Source: Betaproteobacteria bacterium
GTDB lineage: Bacteria; Pseudomonadota; Gammaproteobacteria; Burkholderiales; Rhodocyclaceae
Direction: 5' to 3'
DNA length: 64,000 nucleotides
Assembly: GCA_016705475.1 (NCBI GenBank)
Contig: JADIYD010000014.1
Span: forward strand, 310,001-374,000
Position 1 is the stretch's first letter, and each line of letters begins with the position of its first letter. Positions 38,404-47,361 of the stretch are shown here, piece after piece. The translations under genes and the position numbers were made by a program. The notes beneath the pieces are model-generated. The model ran no database searches, had not been told where the DNA came from, and saw nothing but the letters and a program-made list of their open reading frames with translations.

Positions 38404-39318
38404 TCATAGTTGCGCCAACTCCTCAGCAACGCCCTGAATCTCTTGCCTGTTGAGGCTGTCAATATCTGACGATAATCCGGCCACCGATCTTCCGAGAAGG
38501 AGACGAGTCTTTCGATTGGATAGGCTCATGTCGCGGGGTCGGGAAACCAGTTGGGGTTGCTCCTTAATAGAAACTGCACGGATAAGACCGGCGTCCAGTT
38601 CAAAATGGGCGGCCAGTTTAAGGCCAAAGTCGTACTTGGAGATTCGCTCGTCTCCAACGGCATGAAATATTCCTCGCGCGCCCTTCTCAAGGAGTTCATG
38701 CGTCGCATCGACCAGCGAATCGATCAAAATCGGATTGTAGAAAACGTCATCGAAGAGATTTAACGTTTTTCCCGTTCGCAGTGACTGAAGGATGAAATCG
38801 CTAAACGAAGCCCGATAGCGGGTACCCCACCCATAGAAATTGGTTCTCACGACAAGTGCGGAAGGGTTATGTTCCAATACGCCGACTTCGGCCTCGGCTT
38901 TGGTTCGCGCGTATACATTGCACGGAGAGACCATCCAATCTTCATCCGCCCAAGATACATCTCCCGCAAAGAGGTGATCTGTTGAAACATGGACTAGTTT
39001 GATACCGCATTGTGCACATGCACGAGCGACATTCACGGCGAGGTCAACATTCACATGACCGGCAAGATCCGGCTCACGCTCGCACTGGTCAACATTGGTC
39101 AATGCGACGGTATGTACCACCAGTTGAGGACGCAGCCTTTCCAAAAGTTCAACAATGGCCTTCTGACTCTCTAGGTCAACCTGACAGGCCTGTGTCCTTG
39201 GCATCGAAATGCGACGCCTGTGGAGTCCGAGGGTTACCTCACATCGGTCCCTGATGCATCGCGCCCAATTCAGAGCGAGGAGACCCGAGCCGCCCGTAAT
39301 GAGAATCTTAGGGGACAT
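38404..39318 (-). CDS. RmlD-like NAD(P)-dependent sugar reductase
   Basis: 304 residues. TGGSGLLALNWARCI loop at the N terminus, NVDQCEREPDLAGHVNV, STDHLFAGD and YARTKAEAEVGVL (catalytic Tyr-Lys) are typical of the dTDP-4-dehydrorhamnose reductase (RmlD) group. The rest of the rml genes are absent from the window, and it follows the PseB-like dehydratase by five bases. It may therefore reduce the 4-keto product of that dehydratase to a 6-deoxy-HexNAc. Substrate inferred. Confidence 0.8.
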   Translation of the reverse strand: MSPKILITGGSGLLALNWARCIRDRCEVTLGLHRRRISMPRTQACQVDLESQKAIVELLERLRPQLVVHTVALTNVDQCEREPDLAGHVNVDLAVNVARACAQCGIKLVHVSTDHLFAGDVSWADEDWMVSPCNVYARTKAEAEVGVLEHNPSALVVRTNFYGWGTRYRASFSDFILQSLRTGKTLNLFDDVFYNPILIDSLVDATHELLEKGARGIFHAVGDERISKYDFGLKLAAHFELDAGLIRAVSIKEQPQLVSRPRDMSLSNRKTRLLLGRSVAGLSSDIDSLNRQEIQGVAEELAQL

Positions 39319-39323
39319 CTGCT

Positions 39324-40322
39324 TCAGATACTACCGATTTCACTGCGCCTTTGAACGACCCACTGACCGAGGCTTTCAAGGGACATCCATTCCTGATTGT
39401 TATCCGACGTATAAGTAAAATTTTCGGGTACTAGCTGGCCATCCTTTATACGCGCAGGATCAGATGACCAATTGTGAATCATTGGCAGTATTTTGAAATG
39501 TCCGGGATAGGCAAACGTATGATGTGCGTCCTCTGCGCCGATCATCTGCTCGTGTATCTTTTCTCCTGGGCGAATACCGATGATTCGGTGCGCTGCATGA
39601 GGGGCGACTGCCCGCGCAATATCGACAATATTCATCGAAGGTATCTTTTTCACATAGATTTCGCCGCCTTGCATATCCTCGAACGCATGCCAGACCAGTT
39701 CGACGCCCTGCTCTAGGGTGATCATGAAGCGGGTCATGCGCGTATCGGTTATCGGTAGCACACCAGTCTCGGCGAGCGACATGAAAAAGGGGATGACCGA
39801 ACCGCGTGATCCCATTACATTTCCATAGCGAACAACTGCAAATCGCGTTTCGTGCGTACCGGCGTACGCATTGGCAGCAACGAACAACTTATCGGATGCC
39901 AACTTAGTTGCGCCATATAGGTTGATCGGATTGCTGGCCTTGTCAGTGGACAAAGCGACAACCCTTTTAATACCACGGTCGATACAAGCATCAACCAGAT
40001 TCATGGCGCCGTTAATGTTTGTCTTGACGCACTCGAATGGATTGTATTCGGCAGTCGGAACAATTTTGGTTGCGGCAGCATGGACGACATACTCGATTCC
40101 GTCGAGGGCACGCGTCAAACGATCCTTGTCGCGCACATCACCAATAATGAAACTGACCCGAGGATCGCCAGCAAATTTCTGGGCCATCTCCCACTGCTTC
40201 ATCTCGTCCCGCGAATAGATCACCAGCCTCCGTGGGTTATACCGCGCAAGCGTCATCGGAACAAAAGTGTTGCCGAACGAACCGGTACCGCCGGTAATTA
40301 AAATGGAAGCATTATTTAGCAT
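39324..40322 (-). CDS. UDP-N-acetylglucosamine 4,6-dehydratase (inverting), PseB-like
   Basis: 332 residues. TGGTGSFGNTFVPM NAD loop, IYSRDEMKQWEMA (a PseB/FlaA1 hallmark), GIEYVVHAAATKIVPTAEYNP, STDKASNPINLYGATKLASDK (active site) and RPGEKIHEQMI. Family enzymes remove water from UDP-GlcNAc and invert C5. In a full pseudaminic pathway PseC, PseH, PseG and PseI would follow; they are not in this window, so a different sugar made together with the RmlD-like reductase is more likely (for example an L-HexNAc). Lies between the flippase (9 bases) and the reductase (5 bases). Confidence 0.9.
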   Translation of the reverse strand: MLNNASILITGGTGSFGNTFVPMTLARYNPRRLVIYSRDEMKQWEMAQKFAGDPRVSFIIGDVRDKDRLTRALDGIEYVVHAAATKIVPTAEYNPFECVKTNINGAMNLVDACIDRGIKRVVALSTDKASNPINLYGATKLASDKLFVAANAYAGTHETRFAVVRYGNVMGSRGSVIPFFMSLAETGVLPITDTRMTRFMITLEQGVELVWHAFEDMQGGEIYVKKIPSMNIVDIARAVAPHAAHRIIGIRPGEKIHEQMIGAEDAHHTFAYPGHFKILPMIHNWSSDPARIKDGQLVPENFTYTSDNNQEWMSLESLGQWVVQRRSEIGSI

Positions 40323-40331
40323 TTTTTCCCT

Positions 40332-42116
40332 TCAAACGAGCTGTTCCTCAGTAGCCACAAGCTCACGATAAGACCCAACCCGAACCCGCCCACCAGAGCC
40401 AAGCTCGATAATTTCCGAGCAATTCTTCAATGTTGAAACACGATGAGCGATGATAATGACCGTTAAATCCTCACTCAATCCTTCGATCGCCTGCATTAAG
40501 GCCTGTTCTGTATCCGAGTCTAGCGCACTGGTCGCCTCGTCAAAGACGATCACATCGGCCCGCTTGTATAAGGCACGGGCAATCCCGATTCGTTGGCGCT
40601 GCCCCCCCGATAATCGAACACCACGCTCGCCAACCGGTGTCCGGTATTGTTCTGGCCAGGACTCAATGTCTACAGCAATCTGTGCCTGACGAGCTGCCTC
40701 TGTCACACGAGCGTGATCAATTTTATCCTTGGGAACCCCAAAAGCGATATTTTCCTCGATCGTACTATCGGTAAGAAATATCGCCTGTGGTACATGCGCG
40801 ATATGTGCCTGCCAAGCCCTGCAGTTGTTTGCGTCAAGAACCTTTCCATCAACGGCCATACTTCCCCGTGTCGGCAATAACAGCCCCATGATGATGTCCA
40901 GTAGGGTACTCTTGCCACAACCAGTAGCGCCAATAACGCCGACCCGGCTGCCTTTATGTATCTCCAGGTTGATGTTTTCAAAGACCCACGCCGAGGCATC
41001 GTTGTAACGGAATGCCAGGTCACTCAGCGTCACCGCCTTGGCAAAGGAAATCGGCTCAAGTACAGACTGTTCGGCGTAATCGGGCAGAGGCTGATTCAAC
41101 AGTTCCAGCGCATCCTGAAACATCGCCTGACCTCCCTGAATCGATGACCAAGCCGCGTAAGCGTGCTGCATAACTGGCAGCAGCCGCTGCGCGCCGATAG
41201 CGAGAGCACCTAGCACAGGAAGCCCGTCAGCAACACCGCTCGGCGTTCCGGCCAAGCGATAGGCGACCACAGCGATGAGCGTCATGCCGAGAGCCTCAAT
41301 CACGTAGCGTGGGCTAAGAGAGACTATCTGATTGGTCCCCTGCGCCCGCCTTAACGGAAGATCTGCTGCCCTATAGATCCGGCAATAGGTTGGCTGACTA
41401 CCATCCAGGAGCACATCACGAATACCTCCCAACCCCTCCTGGAGAGCCTTAACGACCTGCGTCGACTCGGTGGCAATCCGCTGCCCATTCCGACGCTTGA
41501 GCTTGTTGCTGAGCTTAATAATCAGCAAATAGACCAAACCGAAACTTGCAAAAGCGGCCGACGAAATGACTGGATCGATAGCCAGCAAGATAATCAGAAT
41601 GGCAACCAACAGAATGGCCGAAGTCAGCAATGTAAGGACCGGTGTAATCACGTTGTTTATGACGGAACTGACCTTGCTCACGATCCCGGCGATAATGGTA
41701 CTGCTGTTACGCGACACATGAACGGCATACGGCTGGAAAAGTGTTTTTTGATAGATGCTGATACTCAGGTCGGCACCAGTCGAGAAAGCCAGCCGAACGC
41801 TGGCCCACAAGAGCAGTACCCGCACCCCCCCCGCAAAGAGCGCGGCTCCGACGAAAAACAGAGTCAAGGGCAGAAGCAATTCGCTAGGTGCATCTATTTC
41901 AAGAAACCTTATGAGAGGGCCTGCGGCAGGATGCCCAAAGATACGTTCAGGTGCCATCAATACGGCAAGGAAAGGAAGGACGGCACCAATGCTGATCATT
42001 TCCGCAAGCGACGCAAAAACCATCAGGACTAGTATCAAGATGAACTGGCGCCGCCGACGAGGGTTGATATATCCCCAAAGAATGCGTAGTTGGGAAGAAA
42101 GTGGCTGCATTCCCAT
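40332..42116 (-). CDS. ABC-type glycan flippase (PglK/MsbA-like half transporter)
   Basis: 594 residues from the ATG at 42116. The membrane domain (about 20-310) has six hydrophobic segments, for example FILILVLMVFASLAEMISIG; the ATPase domain follows with Walker A GATGCGKST, the Q-loop HVPQAIF, signature LSGGQ and Walker B VIVFDEATSALD. NNCRAWQAHIAHVPQ closely recalls PglK, which flips lipid-linked heptasaccharide in Campylobacter. The locus has no Wzx or Wzy gene, so this protein is the likely translocator. A run of 11 G lies four bases ahead of the start, and the ATG overlaps the stop of an upstream mini-ORF (TGATG). An ATG at 42110 is an alternative. Confidence 0.88.
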   Translation of the reverse strand: MGMQPLSSQLRILWGYINPRRRRQFILILVLMVFASLAEMISIGAVLPFLAVLMAPERIFGHPAAGPLIRFLEIDAPSELLLPLTLFFVGAALFAGGVRVLLLWASVRLAFSTGADLSISIYQKTLFQPYAVHVSRNSSTIIAGIVSKVSSVINNVITPVLTLLTSAILLVAILIILLAIDPVISSAAFASFGLVYLLIIKLSNKLKRRNGQRIATESTQVVKALQEGLGGIRDVLLDGSQPTYCRIYRAADLPLRRAQGTNQIVSLSPRYVIEALGMTLIAVVAYRLAGTPSGVADGLPVLGALAIGAQRLLPVMQHAYAAWSSIQGGQAMFQDALELLNQPLPDYAEQSVLEPISFAKAVTLSDLAFRYNDASAWVFENINLEIHKGSRVGVIGATGCGKSTLLDIIMGLLLPTRGSMAVDGKVLDANNCRAWQAHIAHVPQAIFLTDSTIEENIAFGVPKDKIDHARVTEAARQAQIAVDIESWPEQYRTPVGERGVRLSGGQRQRIGIARALYKRADVIVFDEATSALDSDTEQALMQAIEGLSEDLTVIIIAHRVSTLKNCSEIIELGSGGRVRVGSYRELVATEEQLV

Positions 42117-42328
42117 CAGCCCCCCCCCCCAGACCGTACCCATATTTGCTTTTTGTACTTTCCCGACGAAGCCTCGCACCCCAAATGCCCAAACGTCATA
42201 GGCACCTTCTGGATGGCAACAGCCAAATCAAAACCCTGTTTGATGACAGGACCGACCGAATGAGACAACCAATCAAGGACAAAATTACTGCCAATGGGGC
42301 CGATAACTCCAGTGATGCGGGTGGTCAT
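42116..42328 (-). CDS. Mini-ORF of unknown function ending in the G11 tract
   Basis: 70 codons. The ATG at 42328 is 13 bases after the galE stop and the TGA overlaps the flippase ATG, so it fits an operon gene by position. The protein (MTTRITGVIGPIGSNFVLDW..., ending in RSGGGG) matches nothing I know. Its last codons are the eleven-G run. One extra G would remove the stop and fuse it in frame to the flippase. It may be a real small protein, a leader controlling flippase translation, or a chance frame; evidence is position only. Confidence 0.35.
   Translation of the reverse strand: MTTRITGVIGPIGSNFVLDWLSHSVGPVIKQGFDLAVAIQKVPMTFGHLGCEASSGKYKKQIWVRSGGGG
42120..42130 (-). repeat. Run of 11 G on the coding strand
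   Basis: Eleven consecutive C on the plus strand (G on the coding strand) between galE and the flippase start. It is the longest homopolymer noticed in the window. Such G tracts slip during replication and cause phase variation of glycan genes in Campylobacter and others. Here a change in length would fuse or separate the mini-ORF and flippase frames. Confidence 0.85.
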
Positions 42329-42341
42329 AGGAACTCTATAA

Positions 42342-43346
<1,005 letters not shown>

Positions 43347-43444
43347 CGTTATTCACCGTTGAAAATAAAGGTGGGATTTTACCCGCTCGAGCCCTGCGGC
43401 GCATTAGAACGAAAGTAAAGAATTCGCGCTGCTGCCCGGCCGAA

Positions 43445-44281
43445 TCAATCTTCCCGGATGCGCAGAAAACTGGCAAATCTCGGCAAACCATTACCCGTGA
43501 CATCTCGGTAGCGGTAGGTAACCGTCGCACCCAGCGCGGGCGGATCACGTCTTTGTGCCGCCGAGAAACCCGTGCCCAGCAGAAATTCCTTCCCTTCTGG
43601 CGTACGCACCTTCAAGGCTCCCAGCATGCCGGCGAAGCGCCCCTTGCCCGGCTGATGACCCGCGACCACCGCTTCAGCATCCTGCCATGGCTTGACCTTG
43701 AGCAGCACATCGCTGCGTCCGGTTTCGTAGGAGGCATCAGCGAGATGCAGCATCAGCCCTTCGCCACCGGCCCGGACGACCTCGTCGAGGCGTTTTTTGA
43801 GATTGCTACGGTCAACGGGAAAAAACTGCTTTATTTCAAAAAGCCACGGGACGTTGGCCTGGCGCACTATCCGCCGTATCTGCTCGGCACGCTCGCTGAA
43901 AGTACCCGGTGCGCCGGGAAATTCGAAAATCATGTAGCGCACCTCGCGCCAAGCCGCATCGTCGGGAATCTCGCGCCGGACAATGCCGGAAACGCGCTCG
44001 AACTGGCCGCGGGCGATCCACAATTCGCCGTCGAGCGGCTGTTTCGGCAGACCGGCGAGAAACCAGCCCGGTGCGTTGATGGTTTTTCCGCTACGAAAGC
44101 GCAGCGCCTGTCCATCCCAGATTGCCCTTACGCCGTCGAGCTTTTCACTGGCCAGATAGCGTGAGACGTCGACTTGATCGCGATAGACATTGGCCAGCAG
44201 AATGGCCGGCGCTTCAGCATCTGCGAGGATCGGCAGCGTCAGCGCCAATCCGAGGAGCAGCGCCTGAAGCAGCCGGGACAT
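43445..44281 (-). CDS. ligE: Periplasmic ATP-dependent DNA ligase (LigE type)
   Basis: 278 residues. The N terminus (LLQALLLGLALTLPILADA) is a signal peptide. The nucleotidyltransferase motif I is SEKLDGVRA with the AMP-accepting Lys47; PLDGELW and GEGLMLH are motifs III and IV, and DVLLKVKPWQDAEAVV is motif V. An OB-fold with KGRFAGMLGALKV follows. Such small exported ligases (LigE) occur in competent proteobacteria and are proposed to act on extracellular or incoming DNA. Its ATG overlaps the tyrA stop (TGATG), so it is translationally coupled to an unrelated amino acid gene. Confidence 0.9.
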   Translation of the reverse strand: MSRLLQALLLGLALTLPILADAEAPAILLANVYRDQVDVSRYLASEKLDGVRAIWDGQALRFRSGKTINAPGWFLAGLPKQPLDGELWIARGQFERVSGIVRREIPDDAAWREVRYMIFEFPGAPGTFSERAEQIRRIVRQANVPWLFEIKQFFPVDRSNLKKRLDEVVRAGGEGLMLHLADASYETGRSDVLLKVKPWQDAEAVVAGHQPGKGRFAGMLGALKVRTPEGKEFLLGTGFSAAQRRDPPALGATVTYRYRDVTGNGLPRFASFLRIRED

Positions 44282-45150
44282 CAGCCCTCGCCGGCCCAGT
44301 CGCGACGGGCGCGACGCGCGATGCCGAAAACTTCCTCAAGACGCTCGCCGTCGTTGCGGGCAAGCGCCGTGCGCAGTTCGTCGAGTTGCGCCCGATAGCA
44401 GTCCAGTTCGCCGAGCAGCGCTTCGCCATTGGCAAGGCAGATGTCGCGCCACATTTCCGGGTGGCTGGCGGCGATGCGCGTGAAGTCGCGGAAGCCGGAA
44501 GCGGCAAAGGTGAAGAACAGATCAGCGTCGTCGCGCACGGCCAGTTGATGCACCAGTGCGTAGGAAAGCAGATGCGGCAGATGGCTGACGGCGGCGAAAA
44601 CGCGATCGTGCATTTCCGGCGTCAGTTCGTAGATGTCGGCGCCGCACAGAGACCAGGCGCGCTTGATGTGGTCGAGCGCCTCGTCGCTGTTTTCCGGCAA
44701 GGGCGTGACGACGACCTTCTTGCCCTGATAAAGGTCCCAGCGCGCCGCTGCCGGGCCGCTGTTCTCGGCACCAGCAATCGGGTGCGCCGGAACGAACTGG
44801 CCGATGCGATCACCAAGCCCGGCCCGGGCCGCAGCAACCACATCGCCCTTGGTCGAACCGCCGTCGGTAACGATGGTGTTGGGGCCAAGATAAGGGGCAA
44901 TGCGCTCGAAAATATCGGCCATCTGTGCCACCGGCGTTGCCACCAGCACGATGTCGGCATCCTCGATTTCGTGCGTCGGATTGATCCCGGCCCGGTCGAT
45001 GACGCCGAGTTCCTGCGCCTTGCGCAAGGTGGCTGGCGTGCGACCGAAACCAACTACTTCCTCGACTGCCTCCGCTTCTTTGAGCGCAAGCGAGAAGGAG
45101 CCGCCGATCAGGCCAGTACCAAAGACGACGACTTTGCCGAATTCGGCCAT
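44281..45150 (-). CDS. tyrA: Prephenate dehydrogenase
   Basis: 289 residues, NAD(P)-dependent step of tyrosine synthesis. VVFGTGLIGGSFSLAL nucleotide loop, FVPAHPIAGAENSGP and HLPHLLSYALVHQL (prephenate-binding His) are family motifs. It lacks the chorismate mutase half found in E. coli TyrA, which is instead fused to PheA. Four bases behind hisC. In many betaproteobacteria aroA would follow; here ligE and the glycan locus intervene. Confidence 0.94.
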   Translation of the reverse strand: MAEFGKVVVFGTGLIGGSFSLALKEAEAVEEVVGFGRTPATLRKAQELGVIDRAGINPTHEIEDADIVLVATPVAQMADIFERIAPYLGPNTIVTDGGSTKGDVVAAARAGLGDRIGQFVPAHPIAGAENSGPAAARWDLYQGKKVVVTPLPENSDEALDHIKRAWSLCGADIYELTPEMHDRVFAAVSHLPHLLSYALVHQLAVRDDADLFFTFAASGFRDFTRIAASHPEMWRDICLANGEALLGELDCYRAQLDELRTALARNDGERLEEVFGIARRARRDWAGEG

Positions 45151-45154
45151 GGCC

Positions 45155-46243
45155 TTAGAGCGCCTGCTCCAGGGCTTCGAGGAAACGGGCGTTTTCCGGC
45201 TCGCTGCCGATGGTCACGCGCAACCACTCGGGCAGGCCATAACCGCCGATCGGCCGGACGATGACGCCCTGCTTCAACAGCTTCTGATTGACCCCGGCGC
45301 CATCGCCCACCTTGAAGGTGACGAAATTGCCATGCGGCTTGATGACTTCAAGTCCGTGTCGTTCGAGGCCGGCAACAATCTGCGCCATGCCACGCTGGTT
45401 CAACTCGTAACTGGCCAGCAGGAATTCGTCGTCATCGAGCGCAGCCAGTGCTCCAGCCAACGCCAGATTGTTGACGTTGAAGGGCTGCCGAACGCGGTTC
45501 ATGAGGTCAGCCACCTCGGCCGACGCCAGCGCGTAACCGATGCGCAGGCCAGCCAGGCCGTAAATCTTCGACAGCGTGCGGCAGACGACCAGATTGGGGA
45601 AGTCCTTTATCCAGCCAGCGGCGTCAACGCGATCAGCCGGCGGCAGGTATTCGTTGTAAGCCTCGTCAAGGACGACGACGACATCCTTGGGCACGGCCTC
45701 GAGGAAGGCACGCACTTCCGGGTACGGCACGAAATTGCCGGTCGGATTGTTCGGGTTGGCGATCCACACGATGCGCGTATCGGGCCGGATGGCGGCGCGC
45801 ATGGCATCGAGGTCGTGACCGTAATTTTTGGCCGGCGTAGCGATCAGTTCGCCACCAATCGACAGCGTGGCCAGCGGATAAACGGCGAAGGCGTGTTGTG
45901 CGAAAACGGCCGAGCGGCCCGGCGCCAGGAAGACGCGGGCGATCAGGTCGAGCACGTCGTTCGAGCCGTTGCCAAGCACCACCTGGTTTTGCGCAAGACC
46001 ACAGCGCTCGGCCACTTTAGCAATGAGGTCGAACTGATCGGGGTAACGCTCGATGCCACTGATCGCTGCCTCGACGGCTTTTTTCGCCTTCGGGCTCATG
46101 CCCAGCGGATTTTCGTTGGAAGCCAGCTTGACGATCTTGTCGACCGGAATACCCGTCTCACGGGCCAGTTCGGTGATCGGCTTGCCCGGCTGATAGGGTG
46201 AAATGGCACGGACGTAAGGCAAGGCCTGATCGGCAAGACTCAT
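45155..46243 (-). CDS. hisC: Histidinol-phosphate aminotransferase (HisC2 type)
   Basis: 362 residues from the ATG at 46243, placed five bases after GAGGAAG; the longer frame to 46267 is rejected. PLP class I/II fold: KLASNENPLGMSPKA, NPNNPTGNFVP, VVLDEAYNEY, the PLP lysine in RTLSKIYGLAGLRIGYA and RPIGGYGLPEWLRVTIG. Between pheA and tyrA this paralogue probably also transaminates phenylpyruvate or prephenate, as described for such clusters; the histidine-operon copy may be separate. Confidence 0.93.
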   Translation of the reverse strand: MSLADQALPYVRAISPYQPGKPITELARETGIPVDKIVKLASNENPLGMSPKAKKAVEAAISGIERYPDQFDLIAKVAERCGLAQNQVVLGNGSNDVLDLIARVFLAPGRSAVFAQHAFAVYPLATLSIGGELIATPAKNYGHDLDAMRAAIRPDTRIVWIANPNNPTGNFVPYPEVRAFLEAVPKDVVVVLDEAYNEYLPPADRVDAAGWIKDFPNLVVCRTLSKIYGLAGLRIGYALASAEVADLMNRVRQPFNVNNLALAGALAALDDDEFLLASYELNQRGMAQIVAGLERHGLEVIKPHGNFVTFKVGDGAGVNQKLLKQGVIVRPIGGYGLPEWLRVTIGSEPENARFLEALEQAL

Positions 46244-46253
46244 CGAAACTTCC

Positions 46254-47357
46254 TCAATAAACGGCAACCGGGTAGGACCCGAGAATTTTCAGATAGGCAG
46301 CGTAGGCTATCAGCTTTTCCAGCGCGGCCTTGATGGCCGGGTCATCGTGATGGCCTTCGATATCGACGTAGAAAACATATTCCCACAAAGCATTCTTGGC
46401 GGGGCGTGACTCGAGGCGACACATCGAGACACCCGCCGACGACAAGGGCTGTAGCAGTTCGTGCAGCGCGCCGGTGCGGTTCGGCGCCGACATGATCAGT
46501 GATGTCTTGTCGCGACCGGAGATAGCGGCGTCGTGTTTGCCGAGAACAAGAAAGCGCGTCGTGTTGTTCGGCTCATCCTCGATGTTCTCAACCATCTTCG
46601 GCAGCTGGTAACGCTCGGCCGCCGCGATGCCGGCAATCGCGGCCGCACCCGGCTCTTCGGCCGCCATCTGGGCTGCCAGCGAATTGCTCGACACCGAAAT
46701 GCGCGGGATGCCCGGCAGGTTGCTGTTGAGCCATTCGTGGCACTGCGCGAGCGACTGGGCGTGCGAATAAACCTTGGCGATCTTGCCCAGATCGGTTTCG
46801 TGGGTCAGCAGGTTCTGGTGGATGCGCAGGACCACTTCGCCGCAAATCTTGAGCGGCGTGGCGAGCAGCAAATCCATCGTACGGCCAACGGCGCCTTCGG
46901 TCGAATTCTCGACTGGCACGACGGCGTAATGGGCATGACCAGATTCGACTTCGCGGAAGACATCGTCAATCGACGCCTGCGGCAACAAGCGGGCGGCATG
47001 GCCAAAATGCTTGGTCGCCGCACTGCCGGTAAACGAACCGAGTGGCCCGAGGAAGGAAATGCCGAGCGGCTCTTCGAGCGACAGGCAGGCCGACATTACT
47101 TCGCGGAAAAAGAAGGTGATGTTTTCGTTGGGCAGCGGACCGGGGTTGGCATCCTGCAGGCGGCGCAGCACTTGCGCTTCGCGTTCCGGACGGTAAATGT
47201 GCCCTGCTTCGCCGTGTTCAGCCTTGATCTCGCCAACCTTCTGGGCACAACGAGCACGCTGGTTGAGCAGGCGCAGCAGTTCGCTGTCGATGCCGTCGAT
47301 TTCGGCGCGTACGCCGGCCAGGGCTTTTTGCAAGTCGGTTTGCTGCTGGTCGCTCAT
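46254..47357 (-). CDS. pheA: Bifunctional chorismate mutase / prephenate dehydratase
   Basis: 367 residues. An AroQ-type chorismate mutase (about 8-95) with IDGIDSELLRLLNQRARCAQKVGEIK is followed by prephenate dehydratase (about 98-275) with VPVENSTEGAVGRTMDLL and the TRFLVLG motif, then an ACT domain with RTGALHELLQPLSS and CRLESRP (ESRP phenylalanine-binding motif). Phenylalanine feedback inhibition is therefore expected. Operon order serC-pheA-hisC-tyrA. Confidence 0.96.
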   Translation of the reverse strand: MSDQQQTDLQKALAGVRAEIDGIDSELLRLLNQRARCAQKVGEIKAEHGEAGHIYRPEREAQVLRRLQDANPGPLPNENITFFFREVMSACLSLEEPLGISFLGPLGSFTGSAATKHFGHAARLLPQASIDDVFREVESGHAHYAVVPVENSTEGAVGRTMDLLLATPLKICGEVVLRIHQNLLTHETDLGKIAKVYSHAQSLAQCHEWLNSNLPGIPRISVSSNSLAAQMAAEEPGAAAIAGIAAAERYQLPKMVENIEDEPNNTTRFLVLGKHDAAISGRDKTSLIMSAPNRTGALHELLQPLSSAGVSMCRLESRPAKNALWEYVFYVDIEGHHDDPAIKAALEKLIAYAAYLKILGSYPVAVY

Positions 47358-47361
47358 AAAC

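Noticed and set aside
39324..40322. A complete pseudaminic acid pathway started by the PseB-like gene
   Set aside because: The following genes are RmlD-like, LegB and LegC; no PseC, PseH, PseG or PseI equivalents with pse-specific features are seen.
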